From: Alphaproteobacteria bacterium
GTDB taxonomy: Bacteria > Pseudomonadota > Alphaproteobacteria > Rhodobacterales > Rhodobacteraceae
Direction of reading: 5' to 3'
Assembly (NCBI GenBank): GCA_030429495.1
Contig: JAUIFH010000002.1
Coordinates: 310,001-374,000, forward strand
Length of the DNA: 64,000 nucleotides
Shown here: positions 34,288-42,823 of the stretch, in pieces
Layout: each line of letters starts with the position of its first letter
Position numbering within the stretch: the stretch's first letter is position 1
Position numbers and translations under genes: made by a program
Notes under the pieces: model-generated
What the model was told of the DNA's origin: nothing
What the model saw: only the letters and a program-made list of their open reading frames with translations
The model's database searches: none

Positions 34288-34859
34288 CGGTCCGCCCCGT
34301 GATATTCGGCATTTGGCTCCATCGCGGTCGCCGATGCGATGCGGTTCGTCATGTTGAAGAACCCCGTTACCGATGCGATGTCCCAGATGTCGCGGTCGGA
34401 GAATCCTGCGTCGCGCAGCATCTGGCGATCAGATTCATCGACCTTGGATGAAGAAAGTGTCAACTTTTCGGCGAATTCGAGCATCGCCCTCTGCCGAGGC
34501 GAGAGCGGCGCCACGCGCCAGTTCATCACCAACGCCTCGCCAAGGGCTGGATCGCCCGACAATTGCCGCACCGCCGCGCCATGCGCGACCTGACAATACC
34601 AGCAGCGATTGAGCGAGGACACCGCCACCGCGATCATCTCGCGTTCAAGCTTGCTCAGGCCGCTCGCCGCCAGCATCAGGTCGTTGTAGATGCCGGTGAA
34701 GGCGTTCAGCTTGTCGATGTCGAAGGCATAGGCCTTCAGCACATTGGGAACCAGTCCTAGCTTTTCGGTGCAGACGTCAAAATACTTCCGGGTCGCATCC
34801 GGAAGTGGCTCGACCATAGGCAGGTCAAGCGCCGTAGGGCTGTAGCCTCTGTCTTTCAA
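34284..34859 (-). CDS. carboxymuconolactone decarboxylase/AhpD-like peroxidase-related protein
   Basis: 191 aa from a TTG at 34859. The helical AhpD-like fold is indicated by KLEREMIAVAVSSLNRCWYCQVAHGAAVRQL, where the CxxC pair with a following histidine is the redox site. FSDRDIWDIASVTGFFNMTNRIASAT is the family C terminus, and LGLVPNVLKAYAFDIDKLNAF matches the peroxidase-related subgroup. The TTG start has GGGGAG nearby; an internal ATG at 34817 lacks a ribosome binding site and would drop conserved N-terminal residues. It overlaps ompA (ATGA) and is 17 bp after the GNAT gene. Confidence 0.87.
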   Translation of the reverse strand: MKDRGYSPTALDLPMVEPLPDATRKYFDVCTEKLGLVPNVLKAYAFDIDKLNAFTGIYNDLMLAASGLSKLEREMIAVAVSSLNRCWYCQVAHGAAVRQLSGDPALGEALVMNWRVAPLSPRQRAMLEFAEKLTLSSSKVDESDRQMLRDAGFSDRDIWDIASVTGFFNMTNRIASATAMEPNAEYHGADR

Positions 34860-34876
34860 CTGCTCCCCATGCCTCT

Positions 34877-35584
34877 TCAGGGCTTATATGAGCGGTAGTG
34901 ATACTCTCCCACAACTCGCATTCCGAGGGAAGCATAGAGCCTGTTGGCCGCGTCATTGGCCTTGGTGACGAGGACAAAAAACCGTTCTGCCCCATTATCT
35001 TGCGCCCATGAGGCGGCCATCCTCACCATATTGACGGCGGATCCTTGCCGACGCTGATCCGGCACGACATGCAGAGCGTGCAGCATTGCCGCATTGCCGT
35101 GGATCGCAACGAAGGCAGTCCCGGCGGCGCGGTCCCGGACCCGGCCGAGGATCGCGGTCTTGGGGCCGCCGGTGCGGGCCATTACCGCGATGCGGTCCGC
35201 GCCGATCCCGCCCTCGGCCCAGATGTCGCGCATGATCGCGAGCGGCGGCCAGATCGTGAAGGCAGAGAGGCGCGGAATCTCGCCCCGAAGGGTGCCGACC
35301 GGACAGTCATAGATGTTGACCGGATCGACGATGTCGTAGCCGCGCGCCGCCAAAGCCGCGTCGAGCGCCGCCTGTTCAGGGCGGATCATGAACAGGCGGC
35401 GCTGTCCGAGCTTGTCGTGAAGCGCTTCGGCGGCAGCGATATCGTCGTCGGCCCACTCTCCGGCAGCCATCGCCGCCGACACGCGCTGACCGCCACCTTG
35501 CCCCTCGCGCACAAGGAATGCGCCTGCGCGGTGGACGGCCGCTGCCGGCCATGTTGCGTCGGTGATCGCGAAGGCGTCAGTCAT
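34877..35584 (-). CDS. GNAT-family N-acetyltransferase
   Basis: 235 aa. The C-terminal half has the acetyl-CoA-binding pattern of GNAT enzymes: AMLHALHVVPDQRRQGSAVNMVRMAASWA, in which R-R-x-G-S is the pyrophosphate loop, and the motif B segment FFVLVTKANDAANRLYASLGMRVVGEYHYR. The N-terminal half is a less conserved lobe. Substrate unknown. Its ATG at 35584 overlaps the cinA-like stop by four bases. Confidence 0.87.
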   Translation of the reverse strand: MTDAFAITDATWPAAAVHRAGAFLVREGQGGGQRVSAAMAAGEWADDDIAAAEALHDKLGQRRLFMIRPEQAALDAALAARGYDIVDPVNIYDCPVGTLRGEIPRLSAFTIWPPLAIMRDIWAEGGIGADRIAVMARTGGPKTAILGRVRDRAAGTAFVAIHGNAAMLHALHVVPDQRRQGSAVNMVRMAASWAQDNGAERFFVLVTKANDAANRLYASLGMRVVGEYHYRSYKP

Positions 35585-36312
35585 GCGCCCTCGCGTGGGA
35601 ACAGCGCGGCCAGCCTGGCCATCGCGGCGTCGATCCGGCCGGGATCGGTGCCGCGGATCACGATATTCGACCCATAAGCGCCGTTCTGGATGAACGGATA
35701 GGAGCCGATCGAGAGGTCGGCGAACTCGTTGGCGAGGTCGCCGAGCGGCCCGGCGATCACGCCTTCGCCCTGGTCGATGCGGAGCGTCTGGCTGAGCAGG
35801 GGCCGGCCGCCGGTGAGGTGCGGCAACAGCGACGCGACCATCGCCTGAAAGATGTTCGGCACGCCGGCCATGACATGAACATTGCCGATGCTGAAGCCGG
35901 GTGCAGCGGAGATCGGGTTTTCGATCAGGGTCGCGTCGCCCGGGATGCGCGCCATCCGTTGCCGGGCCGCGTTGAATTCGAGCCCCGTGCGTTCGTAATG
36001 CGCGGCGAGAAGCGCGCGCGCGTCGTCGCGTATGGCAAGCGGCACGCCAAACGCCGCCGCCACGGCATCGGCGGTGATGTCGTCATGGGTGGGGCCGATG
36101 CCGCCGGAGGTGAAGATATGATCGTAGCGGCTGTGAAGGGCGTTGACCGCCTCGATGATCGCGCCGTGATCGTCGGTCACGACGCGTACCTCCATCAGGT
36201 CGATGCCGATCCGCGTGAGCTCTCCGGCGAGGTAGTGCATGTTCGCGTCGCGGGTCCGTCCCGAAAGGATCTCGGCTCCGATGATGAGGATCGCGGCTGT
36301 TGGGTTCGGCAT
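35581..36312 (-). CDS. CinA-like molybdopterin-binding domain protein (competence/damage-inducible protein A)
   Basis: 243 aa, only the N-terminal MoCF-like domain; the C-terminal nicotinamide-nucleotide deamidase (PncC) domain of full CinA is absent. Motifs: AAILIIGAEILSGRTRDANMHYLAGELTRIG, then IFTSGGIGPTHDDITADAVAAAFG and NVHVMAGVPNIFQAM. In full-length proteins this domain has ADP-ribose/CoA pyrophosphatase activity. In alphaproteobacteria the short form is common. It starts a four-gene minus-strand unit and is divergent from map. Confidence 0.9.
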   Translation of the reverse strand: MPNPTAAILIIGAEILSGRTRDANMHYLAGELTRIGIDLMEVRVVTDDHGAIIEAVNALHSRYDHIFTSGGIGPTHDDITADAVAAAFGVPLAIRDDARALLAAHYERTGLEFNAARQRMARIPGDATLIENPISAAPGFSIGNVHVMAGVPNIFQAMVASLLPHLTGGRPLLSQTLRIDQGEGVIAGPLGDLANEFADLSIGSYPFIQNGAYGSNIVIRGTDPGRIDAAMARLAALFPREGA

Positions 36313-36373
36313 GGTGGGACCTCTCTTCGCAGAAGCTATAGGCAGAACGCACCGTCCGGGAAAGCCCCGGCTC

Positions 36374-36402
36374 TGGCCAAAACGAAGATGGTTGACTATC
36401 TA
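36374..36402 (+). promoter_or_regulatory. candidate map promoter
   Basis: TGGCCA (36374-36379), 17-base spacer, TATCTA (36397-36402). A start site near 36409 would leave a 23-nt leader before the GTG at 36432. That supports the GTG rather than the ATG at 36411 as the map start. Confidence 0.35.
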
Positions 36403-36431
36403 GGCCGGGTATGAAGCGGAAGGAGCACCCC

Positions 36432-37238
36432 GTGGATGATCCGCGCGGCCGTCTGACGAAGGACGGGATCAGGATTCATGAGCCCTCGGAATTCGAGGGA
36501 ATGCATCGTGCCGGGCGCCTCGCGGCGGAGATTCTCGACGAGGTCGGGGATCTGGTCGCGCCGGGCGCCACGACCGAGGCGCTGGACGATTTCATCCGGG
36601 GACGGGTGGAGGCCGCTGGCGCGCGGTCGGCCACGATTGGCTATCGCGGCTATCAGCACGCCTCCTGCATTTCGGTCAACCATGTCGTCTGCCACGGAAT
36701 TCCGGGGCCGAAGACGCTGAAGGACGGCGATGTCCTGAACATCGACGTCACCGTCATCGTCGACGGCTGGTTTGGCGATACGAGCCGGATGTATGTGGCC
36801 GGCACTCTGTCGCGCAAGGCGCAGCGCCTGATCGAGGTGACGCACGACTCGCTCATGCGGGGGATCGAGGCGGTCCGGCCCGGCAACACGTTCGGCGATA
36901 TCGGTCATGCGATCCAGTCCTACGTGGAGGCGCAGCGGATGAGCGTGGTGCGTGACTTCTGTGGCCACGGCCTTGGCCGTGTGTTCCATGCGCCGCCGAA
37001 CGTGCTGCATTACGGGAGGCCCGGCACCGGCCCCCGGCTTGAGGAAGGCATGTTCTTCACGATCGAGCCGATGGTGAATCTCGGCCGTCCGGAAACGAAG
37101 GTGCTGGCGGACGACTGGACGGCGGTGACGCGCGACAAGTCGCTGTCCGCGCAGTTCGAGCACTCAATCGGCGTGACGCGGGACGGCTGTGAGATCTTCA
37201 CGCTGTCGCCTGCCGGGCGGTTCCATCCATCGATGTGA
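36432..37238 (+). CDS. map: type I methionine aminopeptidase
   Basis: 268 aa from the GTG at 36432, chosen because AGGAG sits six bases upstream; the ATG at 36411 lacks one. It removes the N-terminal methionine from new proteins using two metal ions. Conserved residues are visible: GYRGYQHASCISVNHVVCHGIP (His near residue 79), the metal aspartates in NIDVTVIVDGWFGDTSRM, the histidine in VVRDFCGHGLGRVFHAPP, and glutamates in FFTIEPMVNLG and SAQFEHSIGVT. The gene is monocistronic and ends next to a hairpin repeat shared with the HAD gene. Confidence 0.95.
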   Translation: MDDPRGRLTKDGIRIHEPSEFEGMHRAGRLAAEILDEVGDLVAPGATTEALDDFIRGRVEAAGARSATIGYRGYQHASCISVNHVVCHGIPGPKTLKDGDVLNIDVTVIVDGWFGDTSRMYVAGTLSRKAQRLIEVTHDSLMRGIEAVRPGNTFGDIGHAIQSYVEAQRMSVVRDFCGHGLGRVFHAPPNVLHYGRPGTGPRLEEGMFFTIEPMVNLGRPETKVLADDWTAVTRDKSLSAQFEHSIGVTRDGCEIFTLSPAGRFHPSM

Positions 37239-37270
37239 ATTTCGCCCCGGTTGTCGCCGGGACGACCGAA

Positions 37271-37320
37271 GCGGGGGGCCAGCCCCCCGCACCCCCCGGA
37301 GTATTTCCGAACAGAAGAAG
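37271..37320 (-). repeat. intergenic hairpin repeat, copy 2 (map/HAD)
   Basis: On the minus strand, immediately after the HAD stop, CTTCTTCTGTTCGGAAATAC then TCCGGGGGG and an 8-bp GCGGGGGG/CCCCCCGC stem. It lies between convergent genes and could terminate both transcripts. Related to 25240-25294 and 57075-57140. Confidence 0.7.
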
Positions 37321-37321
37321 A

Positions 37322-37969
37322 TCAGAGGCCGAGGAGCGCGGGAAGGTCGCACATCCTGCGAAATAGCCGTGCGCCCTCGGCCTTGAGAAGGGTTCCGTCG
37401 CCGGTGTGCGCGTAGCCGAAGGCAGTCATTCCGGCGGCATTCGCCGAACGGATTCCGGTGGCGCTGTCCTCGATGACCACGCAGTTTTCCGGCCGGACGC
37501 CGAGGGATCGGGCGGCGTGGAGGTAGAGATCGGGCGCGGGCTTCGGGCGGGCGACATCCTCGCGCGAGAAGATGCGGCCGGTGAGGCGGGAGTGGAGTGC
37601 TGGGTGCTGGCCGAGCGTCACCTGCATCTTGGCATGCGGGCCGTTGGAGCCGACCGCATAGGGGATGCGTGCCACGTCGAGCCTGTCGAGGACGGCCTCG
37701 ATGCCCGGGACGAGGGGGGTGCCTTCTGCGAGGCGGGTGAAGGTTTCGCTGTAGACCTGCGCAACCCAGTCATCGGGCAATATGGTTCCGCGCGCCCGGG
37801 CGGTTTCGGCAACGCCGCTGATCGTGCCGCCAAGAAAGAGGGTCGAGACTTCGGCGAGCGTGATTTCGAACCCGTGGCGCGCCAGGCTTGCCGCGATCAC
37901 CCGGTCGGTGATCGGTTCGCTGTCGACGATGACGCCGTCGCAGTCGAAAAGCACGGCTTCCGGCCTCAT
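37322..37969 (-). CDS. HAD-superfamily hydrolase (phosphatase/phosphoglucomutase-like)
   Basis: 215 aa from the ATG at 37969. Motif I is LFDCDGVIVDSEP with the two catalytic aspartates; motif II is VGSNGPH; motif III lysine is in ARPKPAPDLYLHAA; motif IV is VIEDSATGIRSANAAGM. The cap domain lies between residues 18 and 85, so this is a subfamily IA enzyme. Substrate may be a sugar phosphate or phosphoglycolate. The start overlaps the rsmD stop by four bases (ATGA), so the two are coupled. Confidence 0.9.
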   Translation of the reverse strand: MRPEAVLFDCDGVIVDSEPITDRVIAASLARHGFEITLAEVSTLFLGGTISGVAETARARGTILPDDWVAQVYSETFTRLAEGTPLVPGIEAVLDRLDVARIPYAVGSNGPHAKMQVTLGQHPALHSRLTGRIFSREDVARPKPAPDLYLHAARSLGVRPENCVVIEDSATGIRSANAAGMTAFGYAHTGDGTLLKAEGARLFRRMCDLPALLGL

Positions 37970-38529
37970 GCCGGGGCCTGAAGGATGGTGATCAGCGTGT
38001 CGCCATAACGGCGCTGGTCGTGCATTATGAACCCGCCGGGCGGAAGCGGGGCTGCGCTTTCCTCCCAGACGATCAGTGCGCCGGGGGCGAGCCATTGGCC
38101 TTCGGCAAGCGAGGCAAGCGCCTTTTCGCCGAGCCCCTTTCCGTAAGGCGGGTCGAGAAAGACGAGATCGTATCCCGTCCCCCGGTTCGGCCCCATCCGC
38201 GTCGCGTCGCGGCGCCAGACGTCGGTCGTGCCCATGGCGCGCATCAGTTCGATGTTGCGCCGCAGGAGCGCGCGCGCCGCCGCGCCGTCGTCGATGAAGG
38301 CGACACGCAAGGCCCCGCGCGACAACGCCTCCAGCCCCAGCGCGCCGGTACCGGCGAAGAGGTCGAGAACCCGCGCGCCCGCGACCGGATTACCGTAGGG
38401 GCTGTTCATCAGGAGGTTGAAGATCGCCTCGCGGACGCGGTCCGTTGTCGGGCGCAGATGCGCGGTCTGATCGCCTGTGCCGACCTCGGCGAGCTTGAGG
38501 CCGCGTCTTTCGCCTCCGATGATCCGCAT
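37966..38529 (-). CDS. rsmD: 16S rRNA (guanine966-N2)-methyltransferase
   Basis: 187 aa. RsmD methylates G966 in 16S rRNA with S-adenosylmethionine. It begins MRIIGGERRGLKL, the typical N terminus. The SAM-binding fold shows ARVLDLFAGTGALGLEALSRGA and the catalytic motif IV is DLVFLDPPYGKGLG. TTDRVREAIFNLL is the conserved segment near residue 30. The HAD gene follows with an ATGA overlap. The ferredoxin reductase gene ends 54 bp upstream. Confidence 0.95.
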   Translation of the reverse strand: MRIIGGERRGLKLAEVGTGDQTAHLRPTTDRVREAIFNLLMNSPYGNPVAGARVLDLFAGTGALGLEALSRGALRVAFIDDGAAARALLRRNIELMRAMGTTDVWRRDATRMGPNRGTGYDLVFLDPPYGKGLGEKALASLAEGQWLAPGALIVWEESAAPLPPGGFIMHDQRRYGDTLITILQAPA

Positions 38530-38583
38530 GCCCGGCTCACCCCTGGCGGTGCCGCGGGAGGGCGGCCGTTGCTATTCCGCGCT

Positions 38584-39789
38584 TCACTTCAGAAGCGCCT
38601 TCAGATCGCTGCCGGCGTCGGCGACCGTCGCCGGGTCGGGCGACTTGCCCGCCTCGATCAGGCGTTTCCCGATCATGTAGGCGCGCGCGTCGTTCATTGC
38701 GTCGAGGGCAAGAAGCGTATCGCCCCGGTAGTACCAGAAGCTGACCGCGCCGCCCTCGCCCGCCCGCGTCACGATCCGGTCGTAGCCGGTGTTGAGCCCG
38801 GCGATCTGAAGCTTCACATCGTACTGGTCGGACCAGAACCAGGGTTTCGCCGCGTAAGGCGTTTCCGCGCCAAGCATGTTCGCGGCCACGGCTTCCGCCT
38901 GGTCGATGGCGTTGCCGACGCTTTCAAGCCGGATGCGGCCGTCCTGATGGGGGAAGGACGCGCAGTCTCCGGCGGCCCAGATATGCGGGTCGGATGTGCG
39001 GCCGAAGGCGTCGGTGCGAATGCCGTTGTCGATCTCCAACCCGGCTTCCTCGGCGAGGATGGTCATCGGCGTGATGCCGACGCCGACAATGACGAAATCG
39101 ACCACGACCTTGCTGCCGTCGGACAGGTCCGCGCCGGTGACACGGCCGTCTCCGGTCAGCCGGTCGAGGCCCGTATTCTCGAGTATCTTCACGCCATGCC
39201 CGTCGTGGACCTGCCGGAAATAGTCCGACGTTTCGGGCGCTGCCACGCGCTGGAGGATGCGCGGGGCCATTTCGATCAGTGTGACATCGAGACCGAGTTT
39301 CGCGCCGACCGCTGCCGCCTCCAGTCCGATATAGCCGCCGCCGACGATAAGAAGCTTCCTGCCCGCGCGGAACTCCGGTGCCATCGCGTCGACATCGGCG
39401 AGGGTACGGACGGTATAGACGCCTTCGAGGTCCCCGCCCACCGCGGCCGGCAGCCGGCGCGGCCGGGAACCGGTCGTAAGGGCGAGATGGTCGTAAGAGA
39501 CGGTTTCGCCGCCGGCCCGTATGGTCTTCGCGGTGCGGTCGATGGCCGTGACCTGCGCGCCGAGCTTCAGCATGATGTTCTGATCGGCCCAGTAGGACGG
39601 CGCGCGGAGATAGAGACGTTCCAGTTCCATCTCTCCCAGCAGGTAGCCCTTCGACAGCGGCGGGCGCTGATAGGGCGGTGCCGGTTCCTCTCCGATCAGG
39701 GTCACAGCGCCGTCATGGCCGAGTGTCCGCAGCTTCGCGGCGAGCGAGGCCCCCGCCTGTCCGGCGCCGACGATCACGATCCCGCTCAT
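38584..39789 (-). CDS. FAD-dependent ferredoxin/rubredoxin-type reductase
   Basis: 401 aa from the ATG at 39789. Two dinucleotide folds are clear: FAD at IVIVGAGQAGASLAAKLR and NAD(P)H at KLLIVGGGYIGLEAAAVGAKLG. The second FAD contact is HIWAAGDCASFP, and PYQRPPLSKGYLLGE is the family motif of rhodocoxin, putidaredoxin and similar reductases. The C-terminal domain has PWFWSDQYDVKLQIAG. It should pass electrons from NAD(P)H to a [2Fe-2S] ferredoxin, perhaps for a monooxygenase; no such partner is adjacent. Confidence 0.92.
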   Translation of the reverse strand: MSGIVIVGAGQAGASLAAKLRTLGHDGAVTLIGEEPAPPYQRPPLSKGYLLGEMELERLYLRAPSYWADQNIMLKLGAQVTAIDRTAKTIRAGGETVSYDHLALTTGSRPRRLPAAVGGDLEGVYTVRTLADVDAMAPEFRAGRKLLIVGGGYIGLEAAAVGAKLGLDVTLIEMAPRILQRVAAPETSDYFRQVHDGHGVKILENTGLDRLTGDGRVTGADLSDGSKVVVDFVIVGVGITPMTILAEEAGLEIDNGIRTDAFGRTSDPHIWAAGDCASFPHQDGRIRLESVGNAIDQAEAVAANMLGAETPYAAKPWFWSDQYDVKLQIAGLNTGYDRIVTRAGEGGAVSFWYYRGDTLLALDAMNDARAYMIGKRLIEAGKSPDPATVADAGSDLKALLK

Positions 39790-39869
39790 CACGAAACTCC
39801 CTCTGGCGGATGGTTGGTCGGACCCTATATCGTCGCGCCCGTGAAGCGCAACGCGAGAGGAAGACACCG

Positions 39870-40358
39870 ATGGCAATTACCGAAGGACAGCAACTGCCGG
39901 GCGCAAGCCTGCTGGCGATGGGCGATGCGGGACCGGAGGCGGTCGCGCTCGGGCCGAAGCTGCAGGGGCGCAAGGTCATCATTTTCGGGCTTCCCGGCGC
40001 GTATACCGGCACCTGCACCAGCGCCCATGTACCAAGTTTCATCCGCACGGCGGACGCGCTGCGGGCGAAAGGCGTGGACGAGATCATCTGCGTCTCGGTC
40101 AACGACCCGTTCGTGATGAAGGCCTGGGGCGAGGCGACGGGTGCGACCGCCGCGGGGATCACGATGCTTGGCGATGCCGCATCGGAATTCACCCGCGCGG
40201 TCGGAATGAACTTCTCGAATCCAGCGGTCGGCTTTTCCGACCGTTCAAAACGCTATGCGCTCTATGCGGTGGACGGTGTGGTGAAGGTGCTCCACGCCGA
40301 GGAGAACCCCGGCGTCTGCGACCGGTCGGGCGGCGAATCCATGCTTGAGGCGATCTGA
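39870..40358 (+). CDS. peroxiredoxin, Prx5/AhpE-like glutaredoxin-type
   Basis: 162 aa from the ATG at 39870. The peroxidatic cysteine is in FGLPGAYTGTCTSAHVPSF, the Prx5 form of the active-site motif. VSVNDPFVMKAWGEATGA and RSKRYALYAVDGVVKVLHAEE are further Prx5 features. A possible resolving cysteine is in NPGVCDRSGGESML near the C terminus. It reduces hydrogen or alkyl peroxides in the cytosol with glutathione or thioredoxin donors. GAGAGGAAG precedes the start. It is divergent from the ferredoxin reductase gene. Confidence 0.92.
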   Translation: MAITEGQQLPGASLLAMGDAGPEAVALGPKLQGRKVIIFGLPGAYTGTCTSAHVPSFIRTADALRAKGVDEIICVSVNDPFVMKAWGEATGATAAGITMLGDAASEFTRAVGMNFSNPAVGFSDRSKRYALYAVDGVVKVLHAEENPGVCDRSGGESMLEAI

Positions 40359-40374
40359 CCCGGACAGCCGGGCG

Positions 40375-40749
40375 TCAGCGCGTGCGGGCATGTTCCTCGC
40401 AAAGGCAGGTGACGGGCGCGCCGTGGTCGATCTGGACCTCGGCCGCGCCCGCGATCCTGTCCATGCGCTGCGCGAGCGAGACGTCGAGGGCGGACAGGCC
40501 GCCGCAATCATGGGTCGTCAGGGTCACGTCCACGGTGTTGTAGACGTTCGTCCATTCCGGGTGATGGTTCAGCTTCTCGGCCTGAAGGGCGGCGCGGGAC
40601 ATGAAACCCCATGCCTCAGAGAAGGAACGGAATTTCCAGATTTTGCGAATGGCGTCGCGGCCTTCGACAGCGCGCCAGCCGGTATCGCCGAGCGCGGCGA
40701 GGCTATCGTCGCGCTCCTTGCCGGGGGAAAGCGGTTCGGTCTTGCCCAT
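40375..40749 (-). CDS. phhB: 4a-hydroxytetrahydrobiopterin dehydratase (pterin-4-alpha-carbinolamine dehydratase)
   Basis: 124 aa from the ATG at 40749. The catalytic motif is complete: [29 protein letters not shown], with the two adjacent histidines and the later THD histidine. [16 protein letters not shown] is the family helix. The enzyme dehydrates pterin carbinolamine in recycling of tetrahydropterin for aromatic amino acid hydroxylases, and some homologues are involved in molybdenum cofactor or act as coactivators. The C-terminal residues [10 protein letters not shown] are a short extension. No hydroxylase is nearby. Confidence 0.92.
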   Translation of the reverse strand: MGKTEPLSPGKERDDSLAALGDTGWRAVEGRDAIRKIWKFRSFSEAWGFMSRAALQAEKLNHHPEWTNVYNTVDVTLTTHDCGGLSALDVSLAQRMDRIAGAAEVQIDHGAPVTCLCEEHARTR

Positions 40750-40816
40750 GTCGGTTCTCCACAGGTCGGGTCGCCCCACTCTATTCCGCCCTGCGCGGGT
40801 CGCCTAGGCCGTGATG

Positions 40817-41995
40817 TCATTCCTGCGCGACAGTCTTCCGGAAGGGTCCGAAATCCGTGAGGATCTCGATTTCGGACCCCACGGCGCGACGCTCGGCTTC
40901 GAGATAGCGGGCGACAGCTTCGCGGAACGAGGGGTTCGCGATCCAGTGGAGCGAGTGGGTCTCTACCGGCAGGTAGCCGCGGGCCAGCTTGTGTTCACCC
41001 TGAGCGCCCGCCTCCACGCGCGAAAGGCCGCGCGCGATGGCCTCGTCGATGGCGCGGTAGTAGCAGCATTCGAAATGCAGGAAGGGGTGATCCTCCACCG
41101 CGCCCCAGTAGCGGCCATAGAGTGTATCTCGGCCAAGGAAGTTCAGCGCGCCGGCTACCGGGCGGCCATCACGCTCGGCCAGGATCAGGAGGACGTCGTC
41201 GCGCATGGTCCGGTGAAGTTCGTCGAAGAACGCCCGGGTCAGGTACGGGCGACCCCATTTGCGGCTGCCTGTGTCCTGATAGAAGCGCCAGAACGCGTCC
41301 CAGTGCTCCGGCTTCAGATCGTCTCCGCTGAGCGCCCGGATCGCGCCGCCGAAACCCTGCGCGCCAAGCCGTTCCTTGCGGATCGCCTTGCGCTTGCGGG
41401 ACGACAGGGCGGTGAGGAATCCGTCGAAATCCGCGTAGCCCGCGTTTTCCCAGTGGAACTGCTGCGTGACGCGGTGCAACAGCCCCATCGCTTCGCCCGC
41501 CTCGGCCTCTTCGGCCGTGCAGAAGGTGACATGCGCCGAGGAAAGGCCGTTGTCTGCGGCGATCTGCACCATGGCCTGCGTCAGCGCAGCGCGCCCTGTC
41601 GTTTCCCATCCCGGACGGACAAGGAGCCGACGCCCGGTTGCCGGAGTGAACGGCACGGCGGCCTGCAGCTTCGGATAGTAGGCGCCGCCCGCGCGCTCCA
41701 GCGCGTCGGCCCAGCCGTGGTCGAAGATGTATTCGCCCTGGCTGTGGTTCTTGGCATAGAGCGGCATGACCGCGATGGCCTGACCTTCGCTTCGCGCGAC
41801 GAGGTGATGCGGCTGCCAGCCGGTGCCGTCGCCGACCGACGCCGACCGTTCCAGCGCCGAGAGGAAGCGGTGCGTGGTGAAGGGGTCGCGCGGCCGGCCC
41901 GTCGCCGCCTCGGGAGACGCACAGCCGTCCCATTCGGACGCAGCGATTTCGCCGAGGTCCGAAAGAACCGTGATCTCGATTTCCGTCCGTTCCAT
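40817..41995 (-). CDS. GNAT-family/peptidogalycan-type acyltransferase (DUF482, COG3146-like)
   Basis: 392 aa. The pattern matches the DUF482 family: IAASEWDGCASPEAATGRPRDPFTTHRFLSALERS, AVMPLYAKNHSQGEYIFDHGWADALERAG, YYPKLQAAVPFTPATGRRLL, and SSAHVTFCTAEEAEAGEAMGLLHRVTQQFHWEN. The last third, RPVAGALNFLGRDTLYGRYWGAVED and HFECCYYRAIDEAI, is the second GNAT-like fold. These proteins may ligate aminoacyl groups, as FemAB enzymes do, but no substrate is known. It stands 42 bp after the GDPD gene on the same strand, so the ridA-GDPD-DUF482 run may be one transcript. Confidence 0.88.
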   Translation of the reverse strand: MERTEIEITVLSDLGEIAASEWDGCASPEAATGRPRDPFTTHRFLSALERSASVGDGTGWQPHHLVARSEGQAIAVMPLYAKNHSQGEYIFDHGWADALERAGGAYYPKLQAAVPFTPATGRRLLVRPGWETTGRAALTQAMVQIAADNGLSSAHVTFCTAEEAEAGEAMGLLHRVTQQFHWENAGYADFDGFLTALSSRKRKAIRKERLGAQGFGGAIRALSGDDLKPEHWDAFWRFYQDTGSRKWGRPYLTRAFFDELHRTMRDDVLLILAERDGRPVAGALNFLGRDTLYGRYWGAVEDHPFLHFECCYYRAIDEAIARGLSRVEAGAQGEHKLARGYLPVETHSLHWIANPSFREAVARYLEAERRAVGSEIEILTDFGPFRKTVAQE

Positions 41996-42040
41996 TGCGC
42001 CCGTCCTTACCCCCGACTTGGGGATGCGACACCCGGCGCG

Positions 42041-42823
42041 TCAAGCCGGAAGCGGCGCTGCGTAGCCCTCGAAGGTCACATTCGCGGCAACGCGCCGGGC
42101 GACTGCCTCGGCATCGGGCGAACGGATCGTCCAGCAGAGCACATCTGCACCCTGCGCATTCAGTTCTGCCACGCGCGGGCTGCCAAGATCGGCGGCCTCG
42201 TGCGAGATGAAGCTCGCCCCCGTCCCGTCGTAGTCCGGGATGTCGCGCAGCCGGTCGCGCACCCTTTCGGGAAGGAGCGGCCAATCCTCCGCCGAATAGG
42301 CCGAGGTCACGATCCCACGCGGGCGGTCTGGCGCGGCCTTGGCAAGCGCCGCGACGGAATGCGGGTTGAAGGACATGAGCGCCACGGGCCCGACATAGCC
42401 GGCCAAGACCCCGGCGACCGCGCGCTCCAGCGGGCCGACATCGGCACCCATCGCGCCGTCCTGATCCTTGATCTCGATGAGAAGCGGCACCCGGCCCGCG
42501 ACAAGGGAAAGCATCTCCTCCAGCGTCGGGATGCCTTCCCGGCCCCCTAGCAGAGTCATCGCCCCAAGTTCCGCCGCCGTGCGCCCGCGAACCCGGCCCG
42601 GCACGCCGGTCAGACGGCGCGTGTCGTAGTCGTGAAAGACCATAGGCACGCCGTCGGAAGACGGCTGGATATCGCATTCGATGCCGTACCCGGCCGCGAT
42701 GGCCGCCCTGAACGCCGCGGGAGAGTTTTCGGGCCGACCGGCGGACTTGTCGTGCAGCGCCCGGTGCGCGATGGGGATCGAACGGAACGCCTCAGGAAGC
42801 GGGACCGGCCCGGCAGTCATCAT
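42041..42823 (-). CDS. glycerophosphodiester phosphodiesterase family protein
   Basis: 260 aa (a second ATG at 42820 gives 259). The GDPD active site is present: IAHRALHDKSAGRPENSPAAFRAAI with His-Arg and Glu-Asn, GYGIECDIQPSSDGVPMVFHDY with the metal Glu/Asp pair and catalytic His. PLLIEIKDQDG is the third metal ligand region. The enzyme hydrolyses glycerophosphodiesters from phospholipid turnover to glycerol 3-phosphate and alcohol. No signal peptide is seen, so it is cytosolic. Its start overlaps the RidA stop (ATGATGA). Confidence 0.92.
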   Translation of the reverse strand: MMTAGPVPLPEAFRSIPIAHRALHDKSAGRPENSPAAFRAAIAAGYGIECDIQPSSDGVPMVFHDYDTRRLTGVPGRVRGRTAAELGAMTLLGGREGIPTLEEMLSLVAGRVPLLIEIKDQDGAMGADVGPLERAVAGVLAGYVGPVALMSFNPHSVAALAKAAPDRPRGIVTSAYSAEDWPLLPERVRDRLRDIPDYDGTGASFISHEAADLGSPRVAELNAQGADVLCWTIRSPDAEAVARRVAANVTFEGYAAPLPA